Assembly (NCBI GenBank): GCA_028023455.1
Contig: JAQFVV010006231.1
Coordinates: forward strand, 2,065,478 to 2,129,477
Length of the DNA stretch: 64,000 nucleotides
Source of the DNA: Epiperipatus broadwayi
Taxonomy: Eukaryota; Onychophora; Udeonychophora; Euonychophora; Peripatidae
Direction: 5' to 3'
Positions within the stretch are counted from its first letter, which is position 1, and each line of letters opens with the position of its first letter. Under the pieces are notes generated by a model. That model was not told the origin of the DNA and made no database searches. It saw only the letters and a program-made list of their open reading frames with translations. The translations under genes were made by a program, and so were the position numbers. Below, piece after piece: positions 12,540-24,370 of this stretch.

Positions 12540-14084
12540 AAAATAAAATCATCATCACCACTTTCAATGATTATTCATTGCAAAAATAAAGGCCTTTCCA
12601 AGTTTAATACCATTTCTCTTATTTCTAGCCTCTTTTCCATATTACAGCCTCAAATATTCTTATTTCATTTATCCATCTCACATGTGGTCTTTTTCCAGGT
12701 CATTTAAATCTCTTGGAATTCAGCTTAATATTTTAATTGTCCACCTATTATTATCTTTTCTAGCAATATGTCCAGCCCAGCTCCACTTCCAGTCTCTTAA
12801 TTCTTTCAATAATAGAAATAATAGCTGTTTGTTCTCTCACTCTTATGTTTTATTTTCATTTACTTCTTGTTACTCCTATAATCAAAAATGAAAATAAAAG
12901 AAGTCCATTATGCTGCTTTTTTTTTTTCATATAAATTATTAAAAAATATAATAAAAATATCATATATAACATTATCTAAAATATATCTATTAATAATTAC
13001 ACAAAAAAGTAATTGTATATAAAATTAATTGTGACAAATAGCAATATGATTAACTACTGATGTACAGGGAAATAGTTATATGAAAGAATCAAAAAAACAT
13101 ATCGATGTAATTAATGGGAAAGGTGATAAATCTTTCTATATGTACATTATATCACAATCTTATTTTGTTTTATTTGTGTTTTATTTTATTATTGTTATTG
13201 TTGTTATTTTTACTTCTTCACAAAACTGTAGCTAGTACTCTGTGTTGTAATAGATGTTCAACTCATATGACAAAAGCTTAAAATCATGCTAAAATTTTTT
13301 TTATGTATAATTATTAATATATTATGTAGCTATTGTTACTCCTAATATACTTTCTCCATAATTCTTTGTAATCTGAGGTATCCAAGTCATAGATCCATAT
13401 GTAAGAACTGGTAAAACATATTTGTTAAAAAAACCCATTTCAAATGCATAGGCATATTTCCTTATATCAAGTTATTTTGACCAAAAGTGGCTCTATCCTA
13501 GTCCATTTCTATGATTTATTTTATCCATTGTTTGCCTTAGTATTAATAATTTTCCTAATGTATTTGTAGATGATAACTTCTTTTAATCTTTTATTATAAA
13601 TCTTTATTTTTTTCTTTTGAGAAAATCGATTAAGCATTACTTTAGTCTTTTTAGCATTTATTTTTAGTCTGACTTTCTTATTTTCAACTCCTAACTCTTG
13701 GGGTATTTCCTGAAACTTTGAAACATTATTTATAAAAACACTCATATCATCTGTAAAATCTAGATGATTTAAGTAATCTTCATTTACTTTCATTCTCTTA
13801 ACTTCCATTTTAATCTGCAACATAATTCTTATAAAGTTATTGTAAAAAAGTTTTAGAGATATAGAATTACTTTGTCTTATATCTTTCTCAATGATAATCT
13901 TCTTAATATCACTATGTAATTTAATCATCACTGCTATAATTTGTATATAAATCCTTATAGAATCAATTGCCTTTTCATAATCTACAAATCCAAAGCATAA
14001 TGGCAACTCATCTCCACTGGTCCTTTCTTTAACTTTTCTTAATGTGCCAAAACCACTTTTAAATTCCATGTTTCCAAAAAACAC
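12540..14084 (-). pseudogene. RTE-like LINE, reverse transcriptase to 3' end, decayed
   Basis: On the minus strand the pieces follow the order of an RTE-type non-LTR reverse transcriptase. At 14084-13521 an open frame holds LCFGFVDYEKAIDSI (motif A region), LDFTDDMSVFINN (catalytic box, FTDD where FADD is usual) and KKVRLKINAKKTKVMLN. Past its stop the reading continues through KEVIIYKYIRKIINTKA and a stretch around 13,450-13,330 that resembles the usual LPVLTYGSETW region. Around 12,900-12,560 comes WAGHIARKD-like sequence and the C-terminal end. Several stops and frameshifts make it non-functional. Endonuclease and ORF1 are absent, as expected for a 5'-truncated copy. Confidence 0.8.
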
Positions 14085-14319
14085 TTATCTATTTTCATTT
14101 CAAGATACTGAAGTTTGTGGCAAAATGTATTAAATTTTTCCATTTGGAAATAATGTTTTTTTTTTTTAAAGATTAAATCAATATTTACAAAAAAATGATT
14201 TAATCAATGAAAATACATATGAAGCATATACTAAGAAAAGCTTGTTTAATACTGTAAAAATATATATACTAGATACATATACATAATATGCTAATTCATG
14301 CTTTCGACTTACTAATCAT

Positions 14320-14760
14320 CATAATCATAGCAATGACTGTTCAAGACAATTATGAGCTTTATAGATGCGGTGTTTTTCAGAGATGGTGATTTGCATAAAC
14401 TTGAATAAATACATTTGTTTAGATAAGCCATTTTTTGACAGGGGGATGCAGAATTATTTTTTGTTAATTGCATTTATATTATTAGCAATATGTCAGGCCT
14501 CCCTGACTTTGCATTTAGTGTCATTTCTTTCAAAGCAGACAATACTGGCAGAAGTAGGTTCAAATATATGACTGTGCTTGGTTTCATGTTCAAAAAAGAT
14601 GGATTTAATATGTGTTACTTTTGGTTCAATTATATAGGTATCTATATATGCAATTCTTATAAAGAGATCACTGTAAGATTCTCTGAAATAAACTACATTG
14701 CAGTTTGTGTTGATGCATGCAATTTTCTACACAACTTGGGAAGCTAAGTCCGAAGGCAGC
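14320..14760 (+). repeat. Unnamed dispersed repeat R2, copy 1
   Basis: Shares blocks in order with 35,270-35,700: TTGTTAATTG, ATGTGTCA..CCTC, TTTA.TTAGTG.CAT and GGCAGA.GTAGGTTC, followed by a T/G-rich half and a CTACACAACTTGGGAAG-type end. The two copies are heavily diverged. The overlapping ORFs at 14365-14747 have no recognisable domain. Confidence 0.5.
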
Positions 14761-16439
14761 TTATATTATTAATCAAGCGATTTAGGGTGGAAGGAATGGA
14801 AAGACCCATGTTATTGTTTTGGCACAGATTTTAATTATGCTGTGGATTGCCCTAAGTATGTAGGATAGTGCTAGCCAAGGTTTTTGGACAGGTCCAAGGT
14901 TGCATAAATCTTTAATGTATGTCTCAATATTAGTTTTGTGATGCATAAGTTATAATTTCTATGTAAAAATGCTTTGAGGCCTGCAAATTTATGAGCGGTA
15001 TGTTTTAATGATTCAGAGCATAGTACACCTCACATGGATAGGTTTACTCATCATTTTTGTAATTTAATTCAGTTTCTTTATGATGAATATATAAGTTCAG
15101 AAATTTTAAACTTTTTATATTTGTCTTCATTTTCTGTAGTCCATTGTAATGAAGGGTTGGGTATTAGATCATGGTTTATTTCAGTAATTTACACCTCTGG
15201 GGAATAAGTAAGGATGTCATCTTTGTATCACATATATAACATGACAAGAATTTGGTTAAAGTACTTAGAAAAACATCTTTAAATTTATTTAATGCAATAC
15301 TAGATATTATGCTATTCATGGGAAGACAAAGGGTTGTAATATCTTCATGGATCCAATTTCATTAATTTGATTAAATCAATAAGTTATTATAATTTCAGTT
15401 AATGAAAGCACAAAGCTCTTTTGTTATACTTCAAACTGCTAGCAAGTAATGATTTTTTATTTTGACAATTAAGAGGGTTTTGTTAATAACCTTGGTCTGT
15501 AAAAAAACCAATAATATAATGATAAGGCTATTGCAGTAACACAATTAAACAATATACTTTTTACTTATTTTAGCAACATTTGGTCACTCATCATGAGAAT
15601 TTGAACCTTTATGAAATATAATAAAAAACTGTGAGACATTACAATTTTACATACAGCACAGAAATTATTCAATCTACAATGAAATGAAGTACAATATTTT
15701 TTGCATCTGCATTTTTCTTATCACCAGTTTCAGTTATATGCAATTAAATATATATAAAAAAAGTCAATAAAATGCATAAAAAATGAAGATTTAAAAAGTT
15801 CACTTTTCTATATTTTATTTTTTTATTCACATAATATTTCTTATAATTTTTAATGAGCATCAAATATTTAATGCTAAGAATAAAAACCGATTCATAGAAA
15901 GAACAATATCTGGATTCATTACAATAATTCCCAAGCTAGATTTTTAAAGACATTTAAATGAACTTGTAAATAAAGCATTCCTTTTGTTATATCAATGTCA
16001 CTTTTTTTATCTGATCTTCAGTTTGTTATACAGTAATAAGTCAAGTACTGATATTCAATAAAGGCTAAAACTTTTTACTAGTAACAATATTGGTATTCTA
16101 TTAATCAAATTAATTTATAATAAAGAAAATTGGCATTAATAACTAGTTCCTTATTTATAACTATGTAACAAATTAAACATAATATAAAAGTGATCATCTT
16201 TTATCTGACAAAATAAATTGGCATTGATATAATAATAAAAGGATCTTATTTAAAAGTTCATTTAAATGATTCTTTGATAGTCTAACTTGTGAATTATCTT
16301 AACAGTGTATTCGGTTGTTTTATTCCATGAATAGGTTTACATGGCCTATTTATGTGTGTTCATATCATGTTTATAAGTAAATGTTATATGTTTTCAACAT
16401 ATATATATATATAGCTTGTTTAGAGCTATTAGCAGTTCA
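14761..16439. other. No gene seen; AT-rich DNA
   Basis: No gene, RNA or clear repeat found. It ends in two short (TA)n tracts near 16,400-16,455 that flank a GAGCTATTAGCAGTTCAT spacer. Confidence 0.5.
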
Positions 16440-16653
16440 TTATATATATATATACTGAACCGTATTCGAATATGTGTATTCGAAACACCGGCCTCTTAGG
16501 CAGAGAAGAACATACTCGGAGAGTATGTATGCCCAAATGATAGCTATAAAGTATATAACTAATGTTACATTTCCCGGACATAACTTCTTCTTGACTGTTG
16601 AGTTCAACACCAAGTTCAAAGCACTTTTTTTTGTTTGTGTATAAACACGGGCG
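16440..16653 (-). CDS. Possible second exon downstream of the 17.5 kb promoter
   Basis: A minus-strand frame free of stops runs from after a TAG near 16,655 to a TAA at 16,440. It includes NLVLNSTVKKKLCPGNV and then a hydrophobic run (TLVIYFIAIIWAYILSEYV). If splicing used the AG just before CTGGCGCC (minus strand), its phase would match the phase-1 donor at 17,200. The pyrimidine tract is poor and the length is within chance. Weak. Confidence 0.13.
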
Positions 16654-17199
16654 CCAGCTATCTATTCAAGGATGAATAAATAACGCACTTTAAGCATTGG
16701 CCACTAACTCAACACCTAAATCCATGACTAGTTCAGTTGTTTGTAATCACTAATAGATTATACTTAATTAGTGGTTAAAAGATTTGATAAAGAGTTTGTT
16801 AAAAAGAATTGACCGACAAATAAAGTTTAATTTTAAAGATAATTTATTAACTAACATTTATTTTCTAAATTTAAACATTTTATAATTCTAATAAAACACA
16901 CGCATATTTTAAATTGACCTTTCTAAACTAGTTTAAATATTCTTATTTACTTTCATAACAAAACACTGGTATTTATCTAATTTAACTAATAATATTGATA
17001 TAAGGATCACGCACATATTAACTCATGCACACACATAATAATATTAAAGTATTACATAGCATTTGAAATTTAATCACACACATCAATAGTTCATTTATGT
17101 ATGATATCGAGTTCATATAATTAGACTCTTGGAGGATTCACACGAATTAATGAAATGCATTGGCTATTACAGTATAATGAAAATAAGCAAATGTTTTAC

Positions 17200-17557
17200 C
17201 TAGGATTTTGAATGTTGACGTAGAATTTTGTTCTTTGGAGGCTGCTTTCGGTGAGGATATTTCCATTATAAATGCTTACCAGCCGGCTGGGACATTTCCT
17301 TGCTGAGTTTCCTGATTTTCACAATTATTGCTATCAGAGACAAATAGATACTGATGGAGATTTTCTAAGATGTTAAGCTGACATTATTTCACGGGCAGAT
17401 CTGCTGTTTTCTCGGACATCTGGGCTGGAGGTGAACGTGCGTTTCAAAATTTTCTCAGCACTGCATTTTGTTTCTTAGCTGACTCAATTAATTTCCGAAC
17501 TGCACTCTCTCACTAACTTTCTGATTGTCTCAACTCAATTAATTTGTGGAATGAATT
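17200..17557 (-). CDS. Candidate first exon with start codon and splice donor
   Basis: The transcribed region predicted from the promoter at 17,586. The leader contains four very short upstream ORFs (three to eleven codons), one of which ends by overlapping the next ATG as TAATG. The longest open frame then starts at 17,266 (MEISSPKAASKEQNSTSTF...) and runs 22 codons into a donor CCTAG|GTAAAA at 17,200/17,199, phase 1. An alternative donor CCGGCTG|GTAAGC lies nearer the promoter. Base composition is clearly more GC-rich than the flanks. The product is not recognised. It could instead be the first exon of a non-coding RNA or an LTR-type promoter, although no second copy was seen. Confidence 0.4.
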
Positions 17558-17586
17558 GACTGTCCGATAAAAAAGGTCTATTTATA
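17526..17586 (-). promoter_or_regulatory. Core promoter: TATA box, Inr and DPE
   Basis: On the minus strand TATAAATAG occupies 17586-17578. An initiator TCAATTC places +1 at A17557, so the TATA box starts at about -29. At +28 to +32 the sequence is AGACA, an exact match to the DPE consensus RGWYV. All three elements sit at their canonical distances. GATA-type motifs (TGATAAGG, TTATCAAAGG on the minus strand) lie about 50-80 bp upstream. The composition of the whole 17.2-17.7 kb block stands out from the AT-rich background. Confidence 0.65.
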
Positions 17587-18066
17587 CCTGCGCCTTGTTG
17601 TCTTTCTCATATCTCCGGCAAAGATCTGTTGTCGAGTTCCTTATCAATTAATCCTTTGATAAACGTGTTTTGGAAGATTGCTTAATTAGTAATAGCCATG
17701 CAAAAACGTATTGTTTTATATTAATTAATATCTAATAGCCATTGCCGTGTTTTTTTAATGATAATCTTCTTTAACTTTCACATACATTTTATATATTTAC
17801 AAATGTACATATATACGCACGTATATTTTTAATACAATTTCCTATTTAGTTTTAACATTATTTTTTCTTTAATTAAAATTGAATGAAAAGAGATTTGTAT
17901 ATTTATATTTTTTATGAATACTAATAAAAACTATTTAATTCCTATCTTTTTCTAAAACAAACTGAATAAACTCTTCAAGATTTAATTTTATGTTTTTCTT
18001 TTACGAAAGATTACTTTAATAATAATTTTAGATAAAAATTATATGTGCCTATATCAATATAGGTAC

Positions 18067-18067
<1 letters not shown>

Positions 18068-18111
<44 letters not shown>
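18068..18111. repeat. (TA)n microsatellite
   Basis: Uninterrupted TA dinucleotide tract of about 44 bases. Confidence 0.97.
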
Positions 18112-18113
<2 letters not shown>

Positions 18114-18761
18114 TCACCTATATATCTGTGTGTTTGTTGAAATAAATATAGTAATATACTCCTCTACTATCAACAAATTTTAACTTTTCTGATATTTCTA
18201 GGAACCAAATATGAAAGGCAAGAGAGCCATGCATAGTACTTCTTGGAAAAATGTGACTTTTTCTATTGGTGAATGTAATTTTTTAAATGCCTGAGTGATA
18301 TGTAGTAATTGTGAAAACATTTTTTTCTGTAATGGAAATAATAAAAAATGATTATATAATTATTGATCAAAAAGTCCAGTGATAGTCAAGTATCAATTTG
18401 CCAAGTTAAGAGTTGCACTGGATTTATCATTCTAAGATATTTTTTCATCAATAGACAACTGATTCATAGAGCTTTCATTCTTGATTCAACCACTGTGTCA
18501 AAAAGAAAAAAAAAACGATGCTAAAGCAAGATATAAACAAAAATAAACAATTTATAATAAGAGTCAGATTTTCTCAAAGGTTTTTATCATTTAACTATTA
18601 TTTTTCAGAAGATATGGAAAAATAAAATCTAGGACTACATCCTTAAGTGTCCACTCATATTTTAATTATATTAATAAAAAAATTTGGCATTGTTTAAATT
18701 TGGAAAAAAAAAATGAAACTGTATATATAAAAGTTATATCCTACTTTCATTATTCAGTCTT

Positions 18762-18880
18762 ATTTATGTTAGAGAAAATCCACTTACACTGATATAAACT
18801 CATTTATGCTAGAGAAAAACTTATTTACACTGGTATAACATTTCTTAATTCAGTTTTAAAAAATTCATTTATGCTGAAGT
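18762..18880 (+). repeat. Short tandem repeat, ~48-bp unit, 2-3 copies
   Basis: Two clear units of the form TTATTTATG.TAGAGAAAA followed by C.ACTTACACTG.TATAA, and a third decayed one (TTCATTTATGCTGAAGTAAA). Confidence 0.7.
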
Positions 18881-18964
18881 AAAACTTTTTAAAATGTTTT
18901 TATCTCAAAAGGAAATACTAATGTAGTATTACTGGCAAGTAAATACTAGAAAGATTAAAATTGA

Positions 18965-19830
18965 TAAAGATATGTGACAGGGTGACTGGATGTCACTAAC
19001 ATTTACATGAAATATTTTCTGATTAGAATTGAAAACTATAGGAATAAAAATGCATGGACATCATTTAAATGGACATCATTTAAATCATCTAGATTTTCTA
19101 ATGATTTAATTGCTTTTATAAATAATGCTTCAAAGTTTCGGGAAATATTGCAACAGTTATCAGATAAAAGTAAGAAAATAGGACTATAACATTAAAGAAC
19201 TTCTCAGAAGGAAAATAATAAATATTAATAATTATAATTAGAAGTTAACAAATACAAATATATTAATAAGGTTATTGAATGCAGAAAGAAACATAGGGAT
19301 AGAATTAACCATAGAATTAAGCTTACTTGTAGTGCTTCTGATAGATGTACAAATATTAAGAGAAAATTTGCTTATGTATTTGAAAAAGAGGTTTTTGATA
19401 GATATATTTTCCCAGTTCTTACTTATGGATGTGAGATTTTGACATTTAACTGAAAAGCAATGTAAATATTTTTAGACTAATCAACAAAGTATAAAGAGAT
19501 GCATATAGGAAGTAACAAGAAAACATCATAAGTGAAATACTTGGGTGAGAGAACAGACACATAACTGATCTCATTGAAAGAATTAAGACATTGTAATGGA
19601 ACTGGTTTGAACATATTATTAAAAGAGGTGATAATAGAATAATAGTAAGAGTTTTAGGATCCCAAGAGATTATAAAAGAACTAGAAAGAGATTCACAAGT
19701 ATGAAAGATAGATAAAATAAAGAAAATGTTGGTGTGATAGTGAAAAAGAAGTTAAGAACTACAAAAATGTATTAAATTTTGAGATACTTTCATCCTGCAG
19801 TGGATAAAAACGATGATGAACAAATAGATC
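18965..19830 (+). pseudogene. RTE-like LINE fragment, plus strand, decayed
   Basis: Plus-strand counterpart of the 12.5-14.1 kb copy. The early part encodes FSNDLIAFINNASKFREI (the catalytic FADD box is changed to FSND) and SDKSKKIGL. Later frames contain YINKVIE, KEVFDRYIFPVLTYGCE and a WFEHIIKRGDNR region, and it ends near AVDKNDDEQ. The same peptide order as in RTE-type ORF2 C-terminal halves is spread over different frames with many stops. A short duplicated block (GGACATCATTTAAAT twice, 19,058-19,085) sits at its start. Confidence 0.75.
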
Positions 19831-21022
19831 TAACAACTTTTTTGAATATATATATATAAGTATATTTCTTTCTGTTCTGTATTAAATTATACAATCTGAA
19901 TTTATGTGGAATGTAATATCATTATTTAATTATTATTTGATGTACAAGAAATTAGATTATATATATAATAGTTTTATATTTTAATAACAGTAGTAATATG
20001 AGATATTTTCTTGTCTGTATAATTTCAATTGATATTGATTACAATTTAATTAATCAAAAGTACTTTTGTATATTTTTATTTATTACTTCAGTTCGTTTTT
20101 TTTTTTAAAACCGTTATTACGATTTTAATCTATTATATATAATATATGTTTAATTAGTAACTAATTATATATATATAATTAAAGATAAATCTAAAAGAGT
20201 TTTCATGCAAAGATTTTTCATTTCTTTGGCCTAATTGCATATATTACAGAAAGCATGTGAAATCCATGTAAGTATTCAAACAGAATAGATTAAGAGGAAT
20301 GATAATCAGATTATTTAAAATATAATGAAAATTCAGTAATAAAATGACAATGGAATTCTGAATACTTTTATTACTGTCATTAATAAAATCAAAGTTAGAG
20401 GCAGACTGCTTACACCTAACTCTTTATTTAATGATTCTTGGTCTATGCTTAACTTTCCTGTTACCTTTTTTTCTTCGAAGTCTCAGCAGTCTCAGAATGC
20501 TGCTATCTTCATAAGAAACAATTAACTTTGTTTCTTGTTTATTACTATGTATTTTAATTATTGATTTTTGTTGATCATTAAATTTCACTTTTAAAGTAAA
20601 AAATAACAAAGGGCAATTTTTTTTTTTTAAAAAAATATTTTATATTGATCTTTCAATAATTGATTAGGATTAATTCATGTTTTAATCGTCCATGAAAATA
20701 TTTATATAAATCAATGTCTCTGGCTTTTACTGGGATGAAAAGATTTATTTAATGATGATTGATCCAAATAACTAAGGAGATTGGATATGCTTTTATAGCT
20801 TTATTAGTGCATATTTATATATTTAGCATGTGAATTTAGACAGCGTAGTTATTAACAAGATATTATTAAAAATCTGCAGAGATCTAACCAGAAGATAGAT
20901 TCTCTAATGGCTTTATTAAGGTATTTAATTCTGCTACTGCAGCTATAAATCTAACAGTCACTAATGATGTGGTTCATAGTTTGTATTTGCCCACATTTAC
21001 AAAAAACTGATAAATTCCATTT
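19831..21022. other. No gene seen; AT-rich DNA
   Basis: Nothing supported. A 61-codon minus-strand frame (20,424-20,609) ending in a basic stretch (LRRKKGNRKVKHRPRI) has no neighbours or splice signals and is left out. Confidence 0.4.
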
Positions 21023-21151
21023 ATGAAACAGAAGAGCATAACAGCCATGGCTGATCCTAAATTTATTGATGAATTGCCACTTATGTTTAGAAAAACAAAT
21101 CCACATGACTTTATTATTGGATTTGGAAAAAGGAATTTATTTGGAATCTGA
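21023..21151 (+). CDS. Small ORF with an amidated-peptide-like motif, doubtful
   Basis: A 42-codon ORF with two in-frame ATGs. The second (21,047) has a good context, GCCATGG. The product includes RKTNPHDFIIGFGKRNLFG: a dibasic RK, ten residues, then GKR, the classic Gly-Lys-Arg signal for cleavage and C-terminal amidation of neuropeptides. There is no signal peptide, so it could at most be an internal exon. The opposite strand also has an 86-codon open frame here (20,974-21,234). Either or neither may be real. Confidence 0.2.
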   Translation: MKQKSITAMADPKFIDELPLMFRKTNPHDFIIGFGKRNLFGI

Positions 21152-21689
21152 TAAGAATTCCATTTTTTATACCATAATTTTTCAATTGTATATTCTTGAT
21201 TGAACATACAAAATGGAATCTTGATTTGAGTCAATTCTTTGATAGTGAAACTGTATCTTGAATTATTGGCAAGTCCAATCTGCTTAAAAGTTTTTTTTTT
21301 TTTTTACTGTGAGCTTTTCTTTTGATATCTGATGGAGGAATATGTAAAAGAACAGGAAGACATTGCAAAGTAATAAACTTAAGTATACCAATAATATTTT
21401 TATGATAATATTTAATTAAGGATTCACAAGTTCAGTTTAAAAACTTTTTTTTCAAACAGAAGCAAATATCTACCAGTAGTGCCAAGGAGGTTTTTTGTAA
21501 AATATTTGCATAATAACCCTAAGTAATATCAGCCAGGTATTTAACAACTTCATAATATTAGCCAGATTACTAAGTAGGTTTATTGCTTGAAACTAATTTT
21601 GCTATAATTTCTCTAAAATATCATTTTAGTCATCAAGCATTGTTGCCTTCCAAATAGCTGGCCCGAATTTGCTTCCCAGTCAACACTTT

Positions 21690-21729
<40 letters not shown>

Positions 21730-21779
21730 ACAGTGTACTGACTGAAATATATATATATATATATATATAATTTCAGTCT
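21690..21779. repeat. (TA)n tracts with a flanking palindrome
   Basis: Two TA tracts are separated by a short CTCACAGTGTACTGACTG spacer. The second tract is bracketed by GACTGAAAT and ATTTCAGTC, forming a hairpin of about 40 bases. Confidence 0.9.
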
Positions 21780-21844
21780 ACTATAGTATTTATTCTGTTA
21801 TACACAATGTATCATATTATAATCCAAATTATATGGATATCATC

Positions 21845-22404
21845 ATTATCTATTTTAAACCATTATTGATCCATTTTAAGTTGAAGTTCTCTCTAAATTA
21901 ATCCAATTTTTTGAATCCACAGCTTCTTTTCTCCACATCATTCTAATAATTTTTTTCATTTTACCAATCCATCTCACATATAGGGTCTTTAACTCTTTCT
22001 TTTTTGAGATTTAATTTAAGACATCAGCTATCTATTTATTATTGACTTTTATTACAGTGTGCTCAGCCATGCTCCAATTTATTCATTTAATTGTGTCTAT
22101 GATGATAATAATATCAAAATATTCTTTCATCTATATATTACGCTTTTAACTCCACTTCGTTATTTTCAACATACAATTCTTCATAATTCATTATGTGTAT
22201 TTCTTTTCTCATGGTCATCCAAATCTGATCCATATGTAAACATTTATTTTAAAATCTTCTTCAAATATATAGTTATATTTTCTTTTAACATTAGATTATT
22301 TTTATCAAAAGTATCCTATCCAAAAATGTTTAATTTTATAATTAATTTTTCCCATTTCTATATTAACAATCTGAGCATAATCATAGTTGATAATCTCTAA
22401 TTTA
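21845..22404 (-). pseudogene. RTE-like LINE, 3' part of an interrupted copy
   Basis: Minus-strand reading from 22,404 downward gives QIVNIEMGKINYKIKHFW (the region just after the reverse-transcriptase core), a TYGSD-like box and C-terminal sequence, in broken frames. It continues the copy at 23,275-24,260 after a ~870-bp insertion. Confidence 0.65.
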
Positions 22405-22419
22405 TAATTATTACTCTTT

Positions 22420-22423
<4 letters not shown>

Positions 22424-22461
<38 letters not shown>
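22424..22461. repeat. (TG)n microsatellite / (CA)n tail
   Basis: About 38 bases of TG on the plus strand. On the minus strand it directly follows the retroelement fragment that ends near 22,465, and it lies at the edge of the insertion into the RTE copy. It is therefore probably the 3' tail, or the target, of that insertion. Confidence 0.9.
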
Positions 22462-22464
<3 letters not shown>

Positions 22465-22985
22465 AGCATTAAGCACTTTGGAGGTATTAGTTCAGGTTGG
22501 GTATGATATGAGTTTGATGTATTGTCATTATCTGATTTTAGGGATTCATCTTTCCGTTTTTTATAGTTGGGACTAGCATTGCAGTGTATGTCATCTGAGG
22601 TTGAGGTGGTCTCATTTAAATGATATTTCCGCTATTGTTATTGTTGTGAACAAAGGTGGTGGATTGTGTGTTTCTGTGGGTTTTTCCTTTTGCGTGGTGT
22701 GGTGAAGGGTTTAGGGACATGTTCAGCCCAGACTCTGTTAGGCTTGAGTTTCTTCTTGCCTAGTTTCAGCATGTTTCTTCTTGCTCAAAGTCAGAACAGG
22801 TCTCTGTTGAAGAGAAATAAGTTTTGCTTGTCTTGTTTTGACGTGTTTGGTGGTATCCCTGTGGGTTGGTTTCTTGGCATTGGTTTTGATTTTTTATGTT
22901 GTTTTGATGAGAATCATTTGTTGACTGATTATATGTTTTCAGCTTGATAGAAGTCTCATGCTCTAAATTTATATCTTGATTAAGT
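22465..22985 (-). pseudogene. LINE ORF1 C-terminal fragment
   Basis: Minus-strand frame rich in Gln/Asn/Thr (TYNQSTNDSHQNNIKNQNQ). It resembles the region downstream of the zinc knuckle in the LINE copy at 41.5-42.0 kb, including the block ATGAGTTTGATGTATTGT (plus strand). It joins an inverted segment at 22,985. No zinc knuckle lies on this strand. Confidence 0.5.
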
Positions 22986-23274
22986 TCCGCAAAACATAGC
23001 ACTCTTTCGAATTACATTAAAAAAAGGAATAGTGCCATTAGATATCCCCCCTACAATCCGTATTGGAAGAGTGCCTCTTTTCATCTCATTCTGGGGAGTA
23101 GAATCGCAATGTTTCGAATGCAGGAAGACGGGACACCTGCTGCGCAACTGCCCATCCAGACAATGCACTTCTTGCGGTACCTTTGCGGGTCGGTCACATC
23201 AGTGTGGCTCAAAAGAAGAGCATATACAACAACAGCAAAACATGCAACAGACAAAACCCGAAATAGAGCATTAA
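22985..23274 (+). pseudogene. LINE ORF1 zinc-knuckle fragment, inverted
   Basis: An open frame starts after a TAA at 22,981 and reads FRITLKKGIVPLDIPPTIRIG, then CFECRKTGHLLRNC, a perfect CX2CX4HX4C knuckle, then a second Cys/His cluster CTSCGTFAGRSHQC and a Gln-rich tail. The leading block (basic stretch, then IPP.I..G) is typical of ORF1 proteins of APE-type LINEs and matches the layout of the 48 kb copy. It ends exactly where the RTE copy resumes (23,275). Confidence 0.7.
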
Positions 23275-24260
23275 TCTTTTTAGCAGTCATTTGCCCTATT
23301 TTCTTGTTTTCATCTGATAATTTTTATAATATTTCCTGAAGCTCCGAAACTTTATTTATAAAAACAATCACATCATCTGCATTATATAAATGATTTAAAT
23401 AATTTTCATTTATTTTAATTTTCTTCTCATGCGATTCACAAAAATTATTTTGAAGCCTGTTTATTAAAGTGTTAAGATTTTCTACTTTAATATAAACCGC
23501 GCCCTGATTATATATAAATGTGGGAGATATTAAACTAGACCAACTGATTAGTGCTTATTCAACAGGAACGAATATTGAAAATCATTTATCTGTTTCACAT
23601 GTCATGTGGGTGGTCATGTGGGCGGTTGTATGAGATAGAATGAGTGGCTACAGGGAGCTTGAAAGTCTGTATTCAAACCTCCTATATTATATAAAATTAT
23701 TTTTGTAAAAGTTTTGGAAATATAGACTCATTTCATCTTACAAAGCCATGTCAAGATTAATTTTTCCAGAGCCATTGAGTAATCTAATTATTTCTATAGC
23801 TTATTTTGAAATGATAATATTCTAAATCTATACTTTATCGGGCCAAAATTGTAATCACAATGGATATGCTTATCCAGACAAATGTCTTTTCATACTCTAC
23901 AAATTCAAAACATAAATGACTAATATTCATTTGTTTTTTCTATAACTTTTATATTATTTAGATATGATATAGTATGCTAAAGCTACTTTGAAATCTAATT
24001 TTTAATTGACTTAAATTCGTAATAGACAAGTTATAATGATTAGTAAAAATATTGCAAAGAACTAATAAAAGATTGATAGACCTGAAACTCTAATATTTTT
24101 TTTAAAGACATATTAATATCACTTCTGCACTTTCCCAATTACCTGACACATCTTTATCATTTAAACTTTTTATAGAAGTTTTGCTACAATTTATCTACTT
24201 CTTTATTGTTTCTTTTAGGATACTGGACCTTTTTTTCTTTTTCACAATCTTGATTGTCTT
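23275..24260 (-). pseudogene. RTE-like LINE, reverse transcriptase part of an interrupted copy
   Basis: Minus-strand pieces in the order of RTE reverse transcriptase. Around 24,150-24,050: KCRSDINMSLKK..., aligning to the usual DLKNYRPISLLS region. Around 23,930: LCFEFVEYEK (motif A region). Around 23,400-23,275: LYNADDVIVFINKVSELQEI (catalytic box) and SDENKKIGQMTAKK. Frames are broken. About 23,480-23,830 is less recognisable. The hydrophobic plus-strand ORF at 24,181-24,492 is only the antisense of T-rich sequence here. Confidence 0.7.
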
Positions 24261-24370
24261 TTTATGTCTTTATTTAAAATGCTTGGTAATTCAAAAGATA
24301 TTGTGTTTTTTTTACTTTTACTTTATAGTTTGTTTGTTTTTTGTAAAACTCTTTCAAGTATTTCATTATA

